40,253 nt of DNA from Streptomyces anandii JCM 4720 (GCF_014650655.1 NZ_BMVJ01000008.1:255331-295583), one strand, 5' to 3'. Positions 23,242-31,604 are shown, counted from the stretch's first letter. The notes: generated from the sequence alone by a model not told the origin. Numbers and translations are program-made.

Positions 23242-23886
23242 GTGACCAAGTTCCTCCTCGCCGTGCACGTGCTGGCCGCGATCGTCGCGGTCGGGCCCGT
23301 CACCGTCGCCGCCAGCATGTTCCCGCCCGCCGCACGCCGCGCGCTCGACCCGCCGCCGGACGGTCCCCGGGCGGCGGACGCCGTGGCGACGGTGGCGACC
23401 GTGGAACTGCTGCACCGGATCTGCCGGGTGTACGCCGTCGTCGGCGTCGTCGTTCCCGTGTTCGGGTTCGCCACGGCGAAGAACATGGGGGTGCTGGGCG
23501 ACGTCTGGCTGATCGCCTCGATCGTGCTGACCGCGCTCGCGGCGGCCGTGCTCGTCGTAGTCGTGCTGCCGCGGCAGGAAGCGGTCGTACGGGGGCTGCT
23601 GCCCGAGGCCGCCGGGGCCGCCGGGGACGCCGGGGCCGCCGCCGGGGACGCCGGGGACGCCGGGGCCGCCGCCGGGGACGGCCCCGCCGCCGGAGCGACC
23701 GGCGTGGCTGCCGGGGCCGCCGGGGCCGCCGGGGTCACCGCCGCTGCGGCCACCGTGCGGGGCGCCGTCACCGTGACCCGTCGGGACACCGTCCGGCTCG
23801 CCATGTCCACCGGGGTGTTCAACCTGCTGTGGGCCGCGGTGACGGTGCTGATGATCGTCAGGCCGGGCTCGACGACGGGGGCGTGA
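23242..23886 (+). CDS. DUF2269-like membrane protein with Gly/Ala insertion
   Basis: About 214 residues with four likely membrane segments: FLLAVHVLAAIVAVGPVTVA near the start, RVYAVVGVVVPVFGFA, VWLIASIVLTALAAAVLVVVV, and a last one (STGVFNLLWAAVTVLMIV). The start and helix layout resemble DUF2269-type integral membrane proteins. Between segments 3 and 4 is an Ala/Gly/Asp low-complexity insertion of about 50 residues, which is the odd feature. GTG 23242 has no ribosome binding site but TACGGT lies 7 bases upstream, suggesting a leaderless transcript. It is divergent from the GlxA gene and overlaps the convergent MFS gene by 29 bp. Confidence 0.72.
   Translation: MTKFLLAVHVLAAIVAVGPVTVAASMFPPAARRALDPPPDGPRAADAVATVATVELLHRICRVYAVVGVVVPVFGFATAKNMGVLGDVWLIASIVLTALAAAVLVVVVLPRQEAVVRGLLPEAAGAAGDAGAAAGDAGDAGAAAGDGPAAGATGVAAGAAGAAGVTAAAATVRGAVTVTRRDTVRLAMSTGVFNLLWAAVTVLMIVRPGSTTGA
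23605..23735 (+). repeat. GCCGGGGAC/GCCGGGGCC low-complexity coding repeat
   Basis: Near-tandem 6- and 9-base units (GCCGGG-GAC, GCCGGG-GCC-GCC) encode the Ala/Gly/Asp insertion of the membrane protein. All visible units keep the reading frame, so copy number can vary without loss of the C-terminal helix. Confidence 0.6.
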
Positions 23887-25402
23887 CGTCCCGGCCGCCG
23901 GGGCCGCCGCGTCCGTCGCGGCCGCGTGCCGTCGCCGCCTTCGCCTTCTGCGTGACCGCGGTCAGCGGCTTGGCGATGTCCTCCAGGGACCGGCGCTCGG
24001 CGTTGACCGCCAGGAAGGCGGCGACCAGACCCGCCGCGCACATCAGGCCCGCGCCGATCTGGAAGGCGAGGACCGTGTCGCCGGTGTTGCCGGTGCTGGT
24101 GAGGTCCGCGAACAGCAGCGGGCCGCTGATGCCGCCGGCCGCGGTGCCGAGGGCGTAGAAGAAGGCGATGGACATCGCGCGGGTCTCCATCGGGAAGACC
24201 TCGGAGACCGTCAGGTAGGCGCTGGAGGCGCCGGCCGAGGCGAAGAAGAGGACCACGCACCAGCAGGCCGTCAGCGTGGTGGCGTTCAGCGAGCCGTTGC
24301 CGAAGAGCCAGGCGGTGCCGAACAGCAGCAGGCCGGACAGCAGGTAGGTCGAGGAGATCATCACCCGGCGGCCGACCGTGTCGAAGAGCTTGCCCAGCAG
24401 CAGCGGGCCGAGGAAGTTGCCGACCGCGATGACGGCGAAGTAGTAGCCGGTGTGGTCGGAGGGGATGTCGTAGAACTTGGTCAGGATGGCGCCGAAGCCG
24501 AAGGTGATGGCGTTGTAGAGGAAGGCCTGGCCGATGAAGAGGGAGAAGCCGAGGATGCTGCGCCTGCGGTAGTCGGCGAAGACGGTACGGGCGATCTCGA
24601 CGAAGCTGACGCTGCGGCGCTGGTGGATGGTGATCTCGCCGTGCGGCTCGGGCAGTTCCTCGCCCTTGTCCCGCGCGACCTGGCGCTCGATGCCGCTGAC
24701 GACCTCCTCCGCCTCGCGGTCCCTGCCGTGGATCAGCAGCCAGCGCGGACTCTCCGGGACGTGCCGGCGCACCAGCAGGATGACCAGGGCCAGGACGGCG
24801 CCGAGGGCGAACGTCAGCCGCCAGCCGACGTCGGCGGCCAGGAAAGAGGTGTTCAGCGCGAGGATCGACAGCAGGGAGCCGCCGACCGCGCCCACCCAGA
24901 AGCTGCCGTTGATGATCAGGTCGACGCGGCCGCGGTAGTTCGCGGGGATGAGCTCGTCGATCGCGGAGTTGATGGCCGCGTACTCGCCGCCGATGCCGAA
25001 GCCGGTCAGGAACCGGAAGAGGAAGAACCACCAGGCGTCGAAGCTGATCGCGGTCAGCGCGGTGGCCGCGAGATACACCGCGAGGGTGATCATGAACAGC
25101 TTCTTGCGGCCGAACCGGTCGGTCAGCCGCCCCCAGAACAGGGCGCCGATGCAGGCGCCCGCCACGTAGAGCGCGGCCGCCGTGCCGGTGACCTGGCCGG
25201 AGCTGATCGAGAGGCCGCTGCCTGGCTCGGAGAGACGGCTGGCGATGTTGCCGACGACCGTGACTTCCAGGCCGTCCAGGATCCATACGGTGCCGAGACC
25301 GATGACGATCGTCCAGTGCCAGCGGGACCAGGGCAGGCGGTCGAGTCTGGCGGGGATGTTCGTGGTCACGGTACGGCCCGTCTCGGCCTCAGCGGTGGTC
25401 AT
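23858..25402 (-). CDS. MFS transporter, sugar/aromatic-acid porter type
   Basis: A 514-residue, 12-helix protein. Major facilitator motifs are clear: GRLTDRFGRKKLFMITL (loop 2-3, motif A), RFLTGFGIGGEYAAINSAIDELIP in helix 4, PESPRWLL at the end of the N-half, and GKLFDTVGRRVMI in the second half. The helix-4 G-x-G-G-E-Y and the PESPRWLL motif are seen in sugar porters and in metabolite/acid symporters. The substrate is not known. The ATG has GGAGGG 6 bases before it. The C-terminus is a charged Gly/Arg-rich tail. Its 3' end overlaps the convergent DUF2269-like gene by 29 bp. The 430-bp spacer upstream is repeat-rich. Confidence 0.92.
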   Translation of the reverse strand: MTTAEAETGRTVTTNIPARLDRLPWSRWHWTIVIGLGTVWILDGLEVTVVGNIASRLSEPGSGLSISSGQVTGTAAALYVAGACIGALFWGRLTDRFGRKKLFMITLAVYLAATALTAISFDAWWFFLFRFLTGFGIGGEYAAINSAIDELIPANYRGRVDLIINGSFWVGAVGGSLLSILALNTSFLAADVGWRLTFALGAVLALVILLVRRHVPESPRWLLIHGRDREAEEVVSGIERQVARDKGEELPEPHGEITIHQRRSVSFVEIARTVFADYRRRSILGFSLFIGQAFLYNAITFGFGAILTKFYDIPSDHTGYYFAVIAVGNFLGPLLLGKLFDTVGRRVMISSTYLLSGLLLFGTAWLFGNGSLNATTLTACWCVVLFFASAGASSAYLTVSEVFPMETRAMSIAFFYALGTAAGGISGPLLFADLTSTGNTGDTVLAFQIGAGLMCAAGLVAAFLAVNAERRSLEDIAKPLTAVTQKAKAATARGRDGRGGPGGRDVTPPSSSPA

Positions 25403-25832
25403 GGGCTCCCTCCTCCTCGAGTGGAACGCCAAGCGGGTTCCCCCGAAGCGAGCGGATCACGCCCCGCGCGGGGCGGCGCTGGGCCGTACGGCCTACGCGG
25501 CGGGGCGGCCCGCGCCGCGGGTGCGCGCCCGCGGCGCCCGCGGCGCCCGCGGCGCCGTGCGCGCCGTGCGTGTCCGCCGCGCCGTGCGCGCTTGCGGCGC
25601 TCGTGCCCGCGGCGCCGTGCGCGCCCGCGGTCCTCGTGCCCGCGGTGCCCTCACGACCGCGCCGCCCGTACGCGCCCCCGTGCCCGCCGTGGCTGCATGC
25701 CGCCGTACGTGCCCCGCGCCGCAGTAGGTGCCATGCAGCCGTAGGTCCCATGCAGCCGTAAGTGCCCGCGCCCGCCATACGTGTGCCCCGCATGCCCCGC
25801 GAGCCCCGCATGCGCCGCGCGCCCCCGCGCGC
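25403..25832. repeat. 430-bp GC-rich repetitive spacer
   Basis: No gene is supported. From about 25500 to 25650 the sequence is almost only G and C, built on CGCCCGCGG (three exact copies at 25526-25552) and GTGCGCGCC-like variants. From 25720 to 25760 a 17-bp unit containing CCATGCAGCCGTA occurs twice (25731-25743 and 25748-25760). An open minus-strand frame here would encode Ala/His/Gly repeats (AHGAAG) and looks like a by-product of the repeats. The stretch separates the DUF445 gene from the MFS gene, both on the minus strand. Confidence 0.6.
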
Positions 25833-27167
25833 CTAGGCTCCCAGCGCCCGTGACACCGCGTAGATCGCCAGGCCCGCCAGTGAGCCGACCACCGTGCCGT
25901 TGATACGGATGAACTGGAGGTCGCGGCCGATGTGGGCCTCGATCTTGCGGGTGGTGTGCTCGGCGTCCCAGCCGGCGACCGTGTCGGTGATCAGGAGGGT
26001 GATCTCCTTGCGGTACGTCGTCACCACGTACACCGCCGCGCCCTCCACCCAGCGGTCCACCTTGCCCTGCGCCTTGGGGTCGACCGCCATCCGGTCGCCG
26101 AGCGAGAGCAGGGACGCCCGCACCCGCAGGCGCAGCTCGCTGCGCTCGTCCTCTGCCGCGGAGACCATCATCGACCGTACGGCGGTCCAGGCGGACGCGA
26201 TCAGGTCCTGGACCTCGCCGCGGCCGAGGACCTCGCCCTTGAGGCGCTCCACACGCGCCCGGGTCTCGCTGTCGGACTGGAGGTCGGCGGCGAAGTCGCC
26301 GAGGAAGCGGTCGAGGGCGCCGCGTGCGGGGTGGCCCGGCATGTCACGCATCTCGGTGACGAAGCGCAGCAGCTCCTTGTAGACGCGCTCGCCCACCTTG
26401 CGATCGACGAACTTCGGGGTCCACCCGGGCGCGCCGCCCTGCACGGCGTCCATCACGGAGTCGCTGTGCAGGACCAGCCAGTCGTGGGCGCGGGAGACGA
26501 CGAGGTCGACGACGCGTTTGTGGCCGCCGTCGGCGACGATCTTCTCCAGCATCTTGCCGAGGCCGGGGCCGATCTCCTGGGAGTTGGCCCGGCGGGTGAT
26601 GGCCTCGCCGACGACCGCCTGGACGTCGGAGTCGCGCAGCACGGTCAGGGCGCCGCGCAGCGCGGTGGCCAGTTCCGCCGTCACCCGGTCGGCGTGCTCG
26701 GGCACGGCGAGCCAGGCGCCGAGGCGGCTGCCGATGCCCACGGCGCGCAGCCGCTGGCGTACGACGTCCCCGGAGAGGAAGTTCTCCCCGACGAACTCTC
26801 CGAGGGACACGCCGAGCTGGTCCTTCTTGGTGGGGATGATCGCGGTGTGCGGGATGGGCAGGCCCAGGGGGTGGCGGAAGAGCGCGGTGACGGCGAACCA
26901 GTCGGCGAGCGCGCCGACCATGCCGGCCTCGGCGGCCGCGGCGACGTAGCCCGCCCAGGCGCCGGCGCCCGCGTGCTGGCCCCACTTGGCGAGGACGTAG
27001 ACCACCGCCACGAGGAGCAGGAGGCCCGTCGCGGTCAGTTTCATCTGGCGCACCCCGCGCCGGCGTTCCTCGTCGGCGGGGCTGAACACGGTCATCGCGC
27101 GGTGCGAGGCCTGCGGGACGGCGGCGGCGTCCGTGGCTTCGGCGCCGGCCTGTGTCGTTCGTTCCAT
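25833..27167 (-). CDS. DUF445 family membrane protein
   Basis: A 444-residue protein. The DUF445 start is visible as one membrane segment (MKLTATGLLLLVAVVYVLAKW, ~residues 42-62) followed by the family signature AAAEAGMVGALADWFAVTALFRHPLGLPIPHTAIIP and then GEFVGENFL. A long helical, coiled-coil-like middle follows, and a C-terminal segment (GTVVGSLAGLAIYAVS) likely returns to the membrane. The C-terminal INGTVVGSLAGLAIY pattern is conserved in the family. Function is unknown; relatives are membrane-bound in many bacteria. The ATG has GGAG just upstream. A 14-bp tandem array lies directly upstream, in its leader or promoter. Confidence 0.92.
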   Translation of the reverse strand: MERTTQAGAEATDAAAVPQASHRAMTVFSPADEERRRGVRQMKLTATGLLLLVAVVYVLAKWGQHAGAGAWAGYVAAAAEAGMVGALADWFAVTALFRHPLGLPIPHTAIIPTKKDQLGVSLGEFVGENFLSGDVVRQRLRAVGIGSRLGAWLAVPEHADRVTAELATALRGALTVLRDSDVQAVVGEAITRRANSQEIGPGLGKMLEKIVADGGHKRVVDLVVSRAHDWLVLHSDSVMDAVQGGAPGWTPKFVDRKVGERVYKELLRFVTEMRDMPGHPARGALDRFLGDFAADLQSDSETRARVERLKGEVLGRGEVQDLIASAWTAVRSMMVSAAEDERSELRLRVRASLLSLGDRMAVDPKAQGKVDRWVEGAAVYVVTTYRKEITLLITDTVAGWDAEHTTRKIEAHIGRDLQFIRINGTVVGSLAGLAIYAVSRALGA

Positions 27168-27180
27168 CCCACTCCGTCCG

Positions 27181-27257
27181 CTCGGCGAGTCCCGCTCGGT
27201 GAGTCCCGCTCGGTGAGTCCCGCTCGGTGAGTCCCGCTCGGTGAGTCCCGCTCGGTG
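27181..27257. repeat. 14-bp tandem repeat upstream of the DUF445 gene
   Basis: The unit CTCGGTGAGTCCCG is repeated about 5.5 times, beginning with one variant (CTCGGCGAG) and degrading at the far end. It starts 14 bases upstream of the DUF445 ATG. Each unit has a CTC-N3-GAG symmetry. The 305-bp spacer 27168-27472 holds this array, an imperfect dyad at 27324-27347, and the promoter of the divergent SGNH gene, with no other gene seen. Confidence 0.85.
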
Positions 27258-27323
27258 AGATCCCATCCGGTGAGGTCCCCCGATCGGTGATCCCGCACAC
27301 AATTGTCCCTTCCTGACCGACTC

Positions 27324-27347
27324 CCGGAACAGAACGTAAGTTCCCGG
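27324..27347. promoter_or_regulatory. Imperfect dyad in the DUF445/SGNH divergent region
   Basis: GGAAC and GTTCC arms are perfect with a 9-base spacer and extend by two more pairs after one mismatch. It lies roughly midway between the two divergent genes. An operator is possible; no cognate regulator is nearby. Confidence 0.35.
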
Positions 27348-27472
27348 TGTCTGTCCCCGGAGGCGGTGTCGGCAGGGCCCTGTCAATCGCCCCGGCCTCA
27401 TGACGCATCATGTGGTCGTCGGATCGGGGCCGGGGAACCGGGCTCCCATCTGTGGAGGGGATTCGCATTCGC

Positions 27473-28807
27473 ATGACCAGGCGTCACGGTTACGCCCTGC
27501 TCGCCGCGCTCGTCGCCCTGGCCACGGCGGTTCTCACGGCCGTCTGGTCCGGTGCCTCGCACGGCGACGGCACCCGGGCCGGCGGCCCGGACGGCGCCGG
27601 ACGGGCAGGCCGCGAGTCCGCCGCCCCCGTCTCGACCGGCACCTGGGTCGCCGCCTGGGCCACCTCGCCGGCCGGCGGTGAGCCGAGGACCTCGGTGCTC
27701 GGCATGGCGGGGCGGTCGGTGCGCAACGTCGTGCACACGAGCGCCGCGGGTACGGGTGCCCGCGTCACGCTGTCCAACCTCTACGGCAGCTCGCCGCTGA
27801 CCGTCACCCACGCGTCCCTGGCGCTCGCCGCCGGACCCGGCAGCGCCGCGGCCGCCCCGGGCACCATGCGGCGGCTCACCTTCGCCGGCGCCACCACCGT
27901 CGTCATACCGGCGGGCGGGCAGACGATGAGCGACGCGGTCCGCGTCGCCGTGCCGCTCGGCGCGGACGTCCTGGTCACCACCTACTCCCCCACCCCGTCC
28001 GGCCCGGTGACGTACCACCCGCACGCCCAGCAGATCTCCTACGCCGCGACCGGCGACCGCGCCGAGGACGTGACCGGATCGCCGTACACCGAGCGGACCA
28101 GGTACTGGCGCTACCTGACCGCGCTGGACGTGCTCGGCCACGACTCGGCCGGCACGGTCGTCGCCTTCGGCGACTCGATCACCGACGGCATCTCCTCGAC
28201 CCCCGGCGCCAACCGCCGCTGGCCCGACGTGCTCGCCGGACGGCTGCGGGCCGCGGTGCGGGCCGGGCAGGACGTGCCGCGCTACAGCGTCGTCAACGAG
28301 GGCATCAGCGGCAACCAGGTGCTCGCGGACGGTCCGGGGCGGCCGGCGGGCAACCCCAGCGGGCTGCACCGCTTCCGGCGGGACGTGCTGGAGCGGACGA
28401 ACGTCAAGGTCGCGGTGATCGACCTCGGCATCAACGACATCCTGCGCAACCCCGGGACCGCAGACCCCGGGCGCATCACCGGCGGGCTGCGCGAGCTGGT
28501 GCGGCAGGCGCACGCGCGGGGGCTGAAGGCCGTGGGGGCGACCCTGACCCCGTTCGAGGGCCACCGCGGCTACACCCCGGCCCGGGAGGCCGTACGGCAG
28601 CGGGTCAACGCCGGGATCCGGGCCGGCGGGGTGTTCGACGCGGTCGTCGACTTCGACCGCGCCCTGCGCGACCCCACCGACCCGCGGCGCCTTGCGGCCG
28701 CGTACGACTGCGGTGACCACCTGCATCCCAGCGACGCGGGGTTCCGCCGGATGGCGGAGGCCTTCGACCTGCCCCTGCTGAAGGACGCGGACCGCGCCCA
28801 GCTCTAG
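27473..28807 (+). CDS. Secreted or membrane-anchored SGNH/GDSL hydrolase
   Basis: About 444 residues. The N-terminus is a signal peptide or anchor (RRHGYALLAALVALATAVLTAV). A beta-rich region follows (ATWVAAWATSPAGG, residues ~55-215), then the SGNH fold with all four blocks: VVAFGDSITDG (Ser nucleophile), NEGISGNQ (block II Gly), LGINDI (block III Asn), and DHLHPSD (block V Asp/His). Such enzymes are esterases, lipases or acetyl-hydrolases of polysaccharide substrates; the substrate is unknown. GGAGGGG lies 12 bases before ATG 27473; a GTG at 27451 is in frame but less likely. The gene converges on the DUF1707 gene with a hairpin in the 75-bp gap. Confidence 0.9.
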   Translation: MTRRHGYALLAALVALATAVLTAVWSGASHGDGTRAGGPDGAGRAGRESAAPVSTGTWVAAWATSPAGGEPRTSVLGMAGRSVRNVVHTSAAGTGARVTLSNLYGSSPLTVTHASLALAAGPGSAAAAPGTMRRLTFAGATTVVIPAGGQTMSDAVRVAVPLGADVLVTTYSPTPSGPVTYHPHAQQISYAATGDRAEDVTGSPYTERTRYWRYLTALDVLGHDSAGTVVAFGDSITDGISSTPGANRRWPDVLAGRLRAAVRAGQDVPRYSVVNEGISGNQVLADGPGRPAGNPSGLHRFRRDVLERTNVKVAVIDLGINDILRNPGTADPGRITGGLRELVRQAHARGLKAVGATLTPFEGHRGYTPAREAVRQRVNAGIRAGGVFDAVVDFDRALRDPTDPRRLAAAYDCGDHLHPSDAGFRRMAEAFDLPLLKDADRAQL

Positions 28808-28809
28808 GT

Positions 28810-28846
28810 CCTGTCGTCGCCGGGCAGGCGGGAATTCGACGACAGG
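28810..28846. terminator. Bidirectional hairpin between SGNH and DUF1707 genes
   Basis: CCTGTCGTCG and CGACGACAGG are perfect complements around a 17-base loop. It begins 3 bases after the SGNH stop and lies 37 bases past the minus-strand stop at 28883, so it suits both convergent genes. Confidence 0.55.
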
Positions 28847-28882
28847 GCCCGGGGGGCCGAGGAGGTCGTGCGAAGGCTCGGC

Positions 28883-29638
28883 TCAGTGGCGGTCGTGGCG
28901 GGTGCGGCGGCGGTCGCGGGCCGCCTCCCAGCGCTCCTCGCGGCGTGAGGCCTGCAGTTCCCGGCGCTCCGCGCGGCGGTCCAGGCGCTCCTGACGGCGC
29001 TCCTCCTTCAGACGGTTGCGCTCGGCCCTGGTGAGCTTGCGCTCGACCCCCACCCCGCCCCAGAAGGCGAAGCCGGTCACGATCACGCGGGGCGCGCCGG
29101 GCTCGCCCGGGGTGCCCTCCTCGCGGTGGTCGAAGCCGCCCATCACGCCGATCCCGCGCACGACCACCTCGACGCCGGGCGGCACGATCACCTGCACCCC
29201 GCCCATGATCGCCACGCAGTTGATCTCGACCTCGCGGTCGGCGAAGTCGGCCTCGCGCAGGTCGATCTCGCCGCCGCCCCAGAAGGCGAAGCAGTTGAAC
29301 CGCTTGGGCACGGTCCAGCGGCCCTTGCGCTGGAACCCGGACATGACGGCGACGGCCCACGACGAGGAACCCTCGCCACCGACCATCCGGCCCGGCCAAC
29401 TCCCGTCGTCCACCGGCTGCTTGACCATGTCCACGGCCGGAGCGCTCACCCCGGGCACGGGCAGGTCACGGGTGATCGGGGCGAGTTCGGCGTAGGTGCG
29501 CGCCTTGTACGTCGCCTCGAGCCGCTCCTCGAACTCCGACATGTCGAGGCGGCCCTCCGCGAGCGCGTCCCGCAGGTGCTCGGCGACTCGTTCACGGTCG
29601 GCGTCGGAAGCGCGAAGCTCCGGGAGTTCCTCCGTCAT
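28883..29638 (-). CDS. DUF1707 protein with LiaF-like C-terminal domain
   Basis: A 251-residue protein. The DUF1707 domain is at the N-terminus (LRASDADRERVAEHLRDALAEGRLDMSEFEERLEA, residues ~8-60). The middle holds two beta-rich repeats of the type seen in LiaF/VraT C-terminal domains (FNCFAFWGGGEIDLREADF, CVAIMGGVQVIVPPGVEVVVRG, RVIVTGFAFWGGVGVERK). A highly charged helical tail rich in Arg/Glu ends the protein. LiaF-like proteins modulate cell-envelope stress signalling. The gene starts 9 bases after the ABC ATPase stop, so it belongs to the same operon. The start lacks a strong ribosome binding site, consistent with coupling. Confidence 0.88.
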   Translation of the reverse strand: MTEELPELRASDADRERVAEHLRDALAEGRLDMSEFEERLEATYKARTYAELAPITRDLPVPGVSAPAVDMVKQPVDDGSWPGRMVGGEGSSSWAVAVMSGFQRKGRWTVPKRFNCFAFWGGGEIDLREADFADREVEINCVAIMGGVQVIVPPGVEVVVRGIGVMGGFDHREEGTPGEPGAPRVIVTGFAFWGGVGVERKLTRAERNRLKEERRQERLDRRAERRELQASRREERWEAARDRRRTRHDRH

Positions 29639-29647
29639 GGGAGCAGC

Positions 29648-30664
29648 CTACGAGACCGCTTTCCCCGCGTACATCTTCGCGATGACGGCCTCGATGTCCG
29701 GCTCGCGGACCGACAGGTCGACCAGCGGGTACCGCTCCGCGATCCGGGCCACCAGCGGGGCCGCCGAGCCGCCCGCCGGGAAGGCCAGCCACTGCCGCGG
29801 GCCCTCGACGCGCACGACGCGGGCGTCCGGCACCTCGATGGGCGGCAGCTCGCGCTCCAGGTCTACGACGAGGGTGCGTTCGCCCTCGGCCGCCTCGTGC
29901 AGACCGGTGAGCGGGCCGTCGTACATCAGGCTCCCGTGGTCGATGACCATCACGCGGGAGCACAACTGCTCGATGTCCTGGAGGTCGTGCGTGGTCAGCA
30001 GCACGGTGGTGCCGCGCTCGGCGTTCAGGTCGCGCAGGAAGGAGCGCACCTTGGCCTTGCTGACCACGTCCAGGCCGATCGTCGGCTCGTCGAGGTAGAG
30101 CACCTCGGGGTCGTGCAGCAGGGCCGCCGCGATGTCGCCGCGCATGCGCTGGCCGAGCGAGAGCTGACGTACGGGGACGTCCAGCAGGTCGGCCAGTTCG
30201 AGGAGTTCGACGCAGCGGTCGAGGTTGGCGCGGTAACGGGCGTCGGGGATGCGGTACATGCGGTGCATCAGCCGGTAGGAGTCGATGAGCGGCAGGTCCC
30301 ACCACAGGGTCGTCCGCTGCCCGAACACCACCCCGATGCGCCGCGCGAGCCGGGTTCGCTCGCGGGCCGGGTCGATGCCGGCCACCCGCAGCCGGCCGCC
30401 GCTGGGAGTGAGGATGCCGGTGAGCATCTTGATCGTGGTGGACTTCCCGGCGCCGTTCGGGCCGATGTAGCCGACCATCTCGCCGCGCGCCACGGTGAAG
30501 GACAGCGCGTCGACCGCGCGCACCTGCCGCCGCTCGCGCCGCAGGAATCCGGTCTTCCTGCGCACCTCGAACACCTTCTCGACCCGGTCGAGCTCGATGA
30601 ACGCGCTCTCCGCGGGCGGCTCCTCGCCCTCGTCCCTCGCCGCCGCCTCCGTCGCCGTCACCAT
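29648..30664 (-). CDS. ABC transporter ATP-binding protein (COG4586-like)
   Basis: A 338-residue ATPase. Motifs: Walker A GPNGAGKST (about residue 73), Q-loop VVFGQRTTLWWDLPL, signature LSLGQRMRGD, Walker B EVLYLDEPTIGLD, and the switch histidine TTHD. The Q-loop and the C-terminal ~90-residue extension match the COG4586 subfamily, which pairs with two ABC-2 permeases (COG4587 and COG3694), as here. The substrate of this widespread system is unknown. The ATG has a GGGAG site upstream that directly abuts a 20-21 bp tandem array in the spacer to the upstream permease. The DUF1707 gene follows 9 bp later. Confidence 0.95.
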   Translation of the reverse strand: MVTATEAAARDEGEEPPAESAFIELDRVEKVFEVRRKTGFLRRERRQVRAVDALSFTVARGEMVGYIGPNGAGKSTTIKMLTGILTPSGGRLRVAGIDPARERTRLARRIGVVFGQRTTLWWDLPLIDSYRLMHRMYRIPDARYRANLDRCVELLELADLLDVPVRQLSLGQRMRGDIAAALLHDPEVLYLDEPTIGLDVVSKAKVRSFLRDLNAERGTTVLLTTHDLQDIEQLCSRVMVIDHGSLMYDGPLTGLHEAAEGERTLVVDLERELPPIEVPDARVVRVEGPRQWLAFPAGGSAAPLVARIAERYPLVDLSVREPDIEAVIAKMYAGKAVS

Positions 30665-30685
30665 CGCCGCCGTCTCCCTTCCCTA

Positions 30686-30809
30686 CTCCCGGTACTGTGG
30701 TCTCCCACTCCCGTACTGCGGTCTCGACTCCCCGTACTGCGGTCTCGACTCCCCGTACTCGGTCCCGACTCCCCGTACTCCGGCCTCAACTCCCGGTACT
30801 CCGGTACGA
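30686..30809. repeat. 20-21 bp tandem array between permease and ATPase genes
   Basis: Six imperfect units, each beginning CTCCC and containing GGTACT or CGTACT, occupy 30686-30809. Units 2-4 are the most alike. The fifth unit contains the TGA stop of the permease gene and the sixth encodes its last seven residues. The near end is adjacent to the ATPase ribosome binding site. The array thus spans the whole intercistronic region. Confidence 0.85.
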
Positions 30810-31604
30810 CCTCAGGCCCACCCGCCAGGCCGTCCCGGCCAGCGCACAGCAGGCGAGCGCGACGAGCGGCGGAGCGAACGCCGTCCAGCGGGGCAGGTCC
30901 AGCGGATACGGCCGCCCCAGCACGTACAGCGCGGGCAGCCAGTTGACGAAGGCCAGCGGCAGTACGAAGGTCACCCCGCGCAGCAGCTCCTTCGCGAACA
31001 CGGTGGGCGGGTACTGCAGCAGCGTGGTGCCGCCGTAGGTGAAGGCGTTCTGCACCTCCGAGGCGTCCTGCGCCACGAACTGGAAGGCGGCGCCGGCCAC
31101 GAACACCGCGCAGAAGATCCCGCAGCCGCTCACCATCGCCACCGGCATCAGCAGCAGCTTGTCCGGGGTCCACTCCACGTCGAGCCGGGTGAGCGCCCAG
31201 CCGAGCACCAGCGCGCCCTGCGTCACCCGGCCCAGCCGCCGCAGCGCGAAGCGGTCGGCGGCGACCTGCGCGAGCACGGGCGCGGGGCGCACCAGCAGCG
31301 TGTCCAGGGTGCCGTCGCGCACCCGGCGGCCCAGCCGGTCCATCGAGCCGATCGCCAGGTCCGCGAGGCCGAAGGAGATGCTGGTCAGCGCGTAGAGGAA
31401 AGCCACCTCGGGCAGCGGGTAGCCGCCGAGCGCGCCGACCCGGGAGAACATCAGCAGGATCGCGACGAAGTCGAGAGCGGTCGCCGCGAAGTTGCCGAAC
31501 GTCGTCATGACGAAGGAGGCGCGGTACGCCATCGTGGAGCGCACCCACATGCCCGCGATCAGCCGGTAGGCGCGCAGGGCCTCACCGAGCCGGTGGTCAG
31601 CCAC
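30786..31604 (-). CDS. ABC-2 type permease (second gene of the ABC operon)
   Basis: A 272-residue integral membrane protein with about six membrane segments, among them TTFGNFAATALDFVAILLMF, VSGCGIFCAVFVAGAAFQFV and FAPPLVALACCALAGTAW. The sequence RRVRDGTLDTLLVRPAPVLAQVAADRF between early segments is typical of the COG3694/DUF990-type permeases. It forms a channel half with the preceding permease. GTG 31604 overlaps the upstream stop by 8 bases, so translation is coupled. The last residues (RSYRSTGS) are encoded within a tandem repeat array, so the C-terminus may vary between strains. Confidence 0.92.
   Translation of the reverse strand: MADHRLGEALRAYRLIAGMWVRSTMAYRASFVMTTFGNFAATALDFVAILLMFSRVGALGGYPLPEVAFLYALTSISFGLADLAIGSMDRLGRRVRDGTLDTLLVRPAPVLAQVAADRFALRRLGRVTQGALVLGWALTRLDVEWTPDKLLLMPVAMVSGCGIFCAVFVAGAAFQFVAQDASEVQNAFTYGGTTLLQYPPTVFAKELLRGVTFVLPLAFVNWLPALYVLGRPYPLDLPRWTAFAPPLVALACCALAGTAWRVGLRSYRSTGS

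Noticed and set aside
25389..25811. A 140-codon minus-strand frame with AHGAAG-type repeats
   Set aside because: Composition follows directly from the GC-rich repeats, no ribosome binding site, no domain; it also overlaps the start of the MFS porter gene.
27181..27257. CRISPR array upstream of DUF445
   Set aside because: Repeats are 14 bp and directly tandem without spacers, and no cas gene is present.
30686..30809. CRISPR array in the ABC operon
   Set aside because: Units of 20-21 bp are contiguous with no unique spacers and lie inside an operon.
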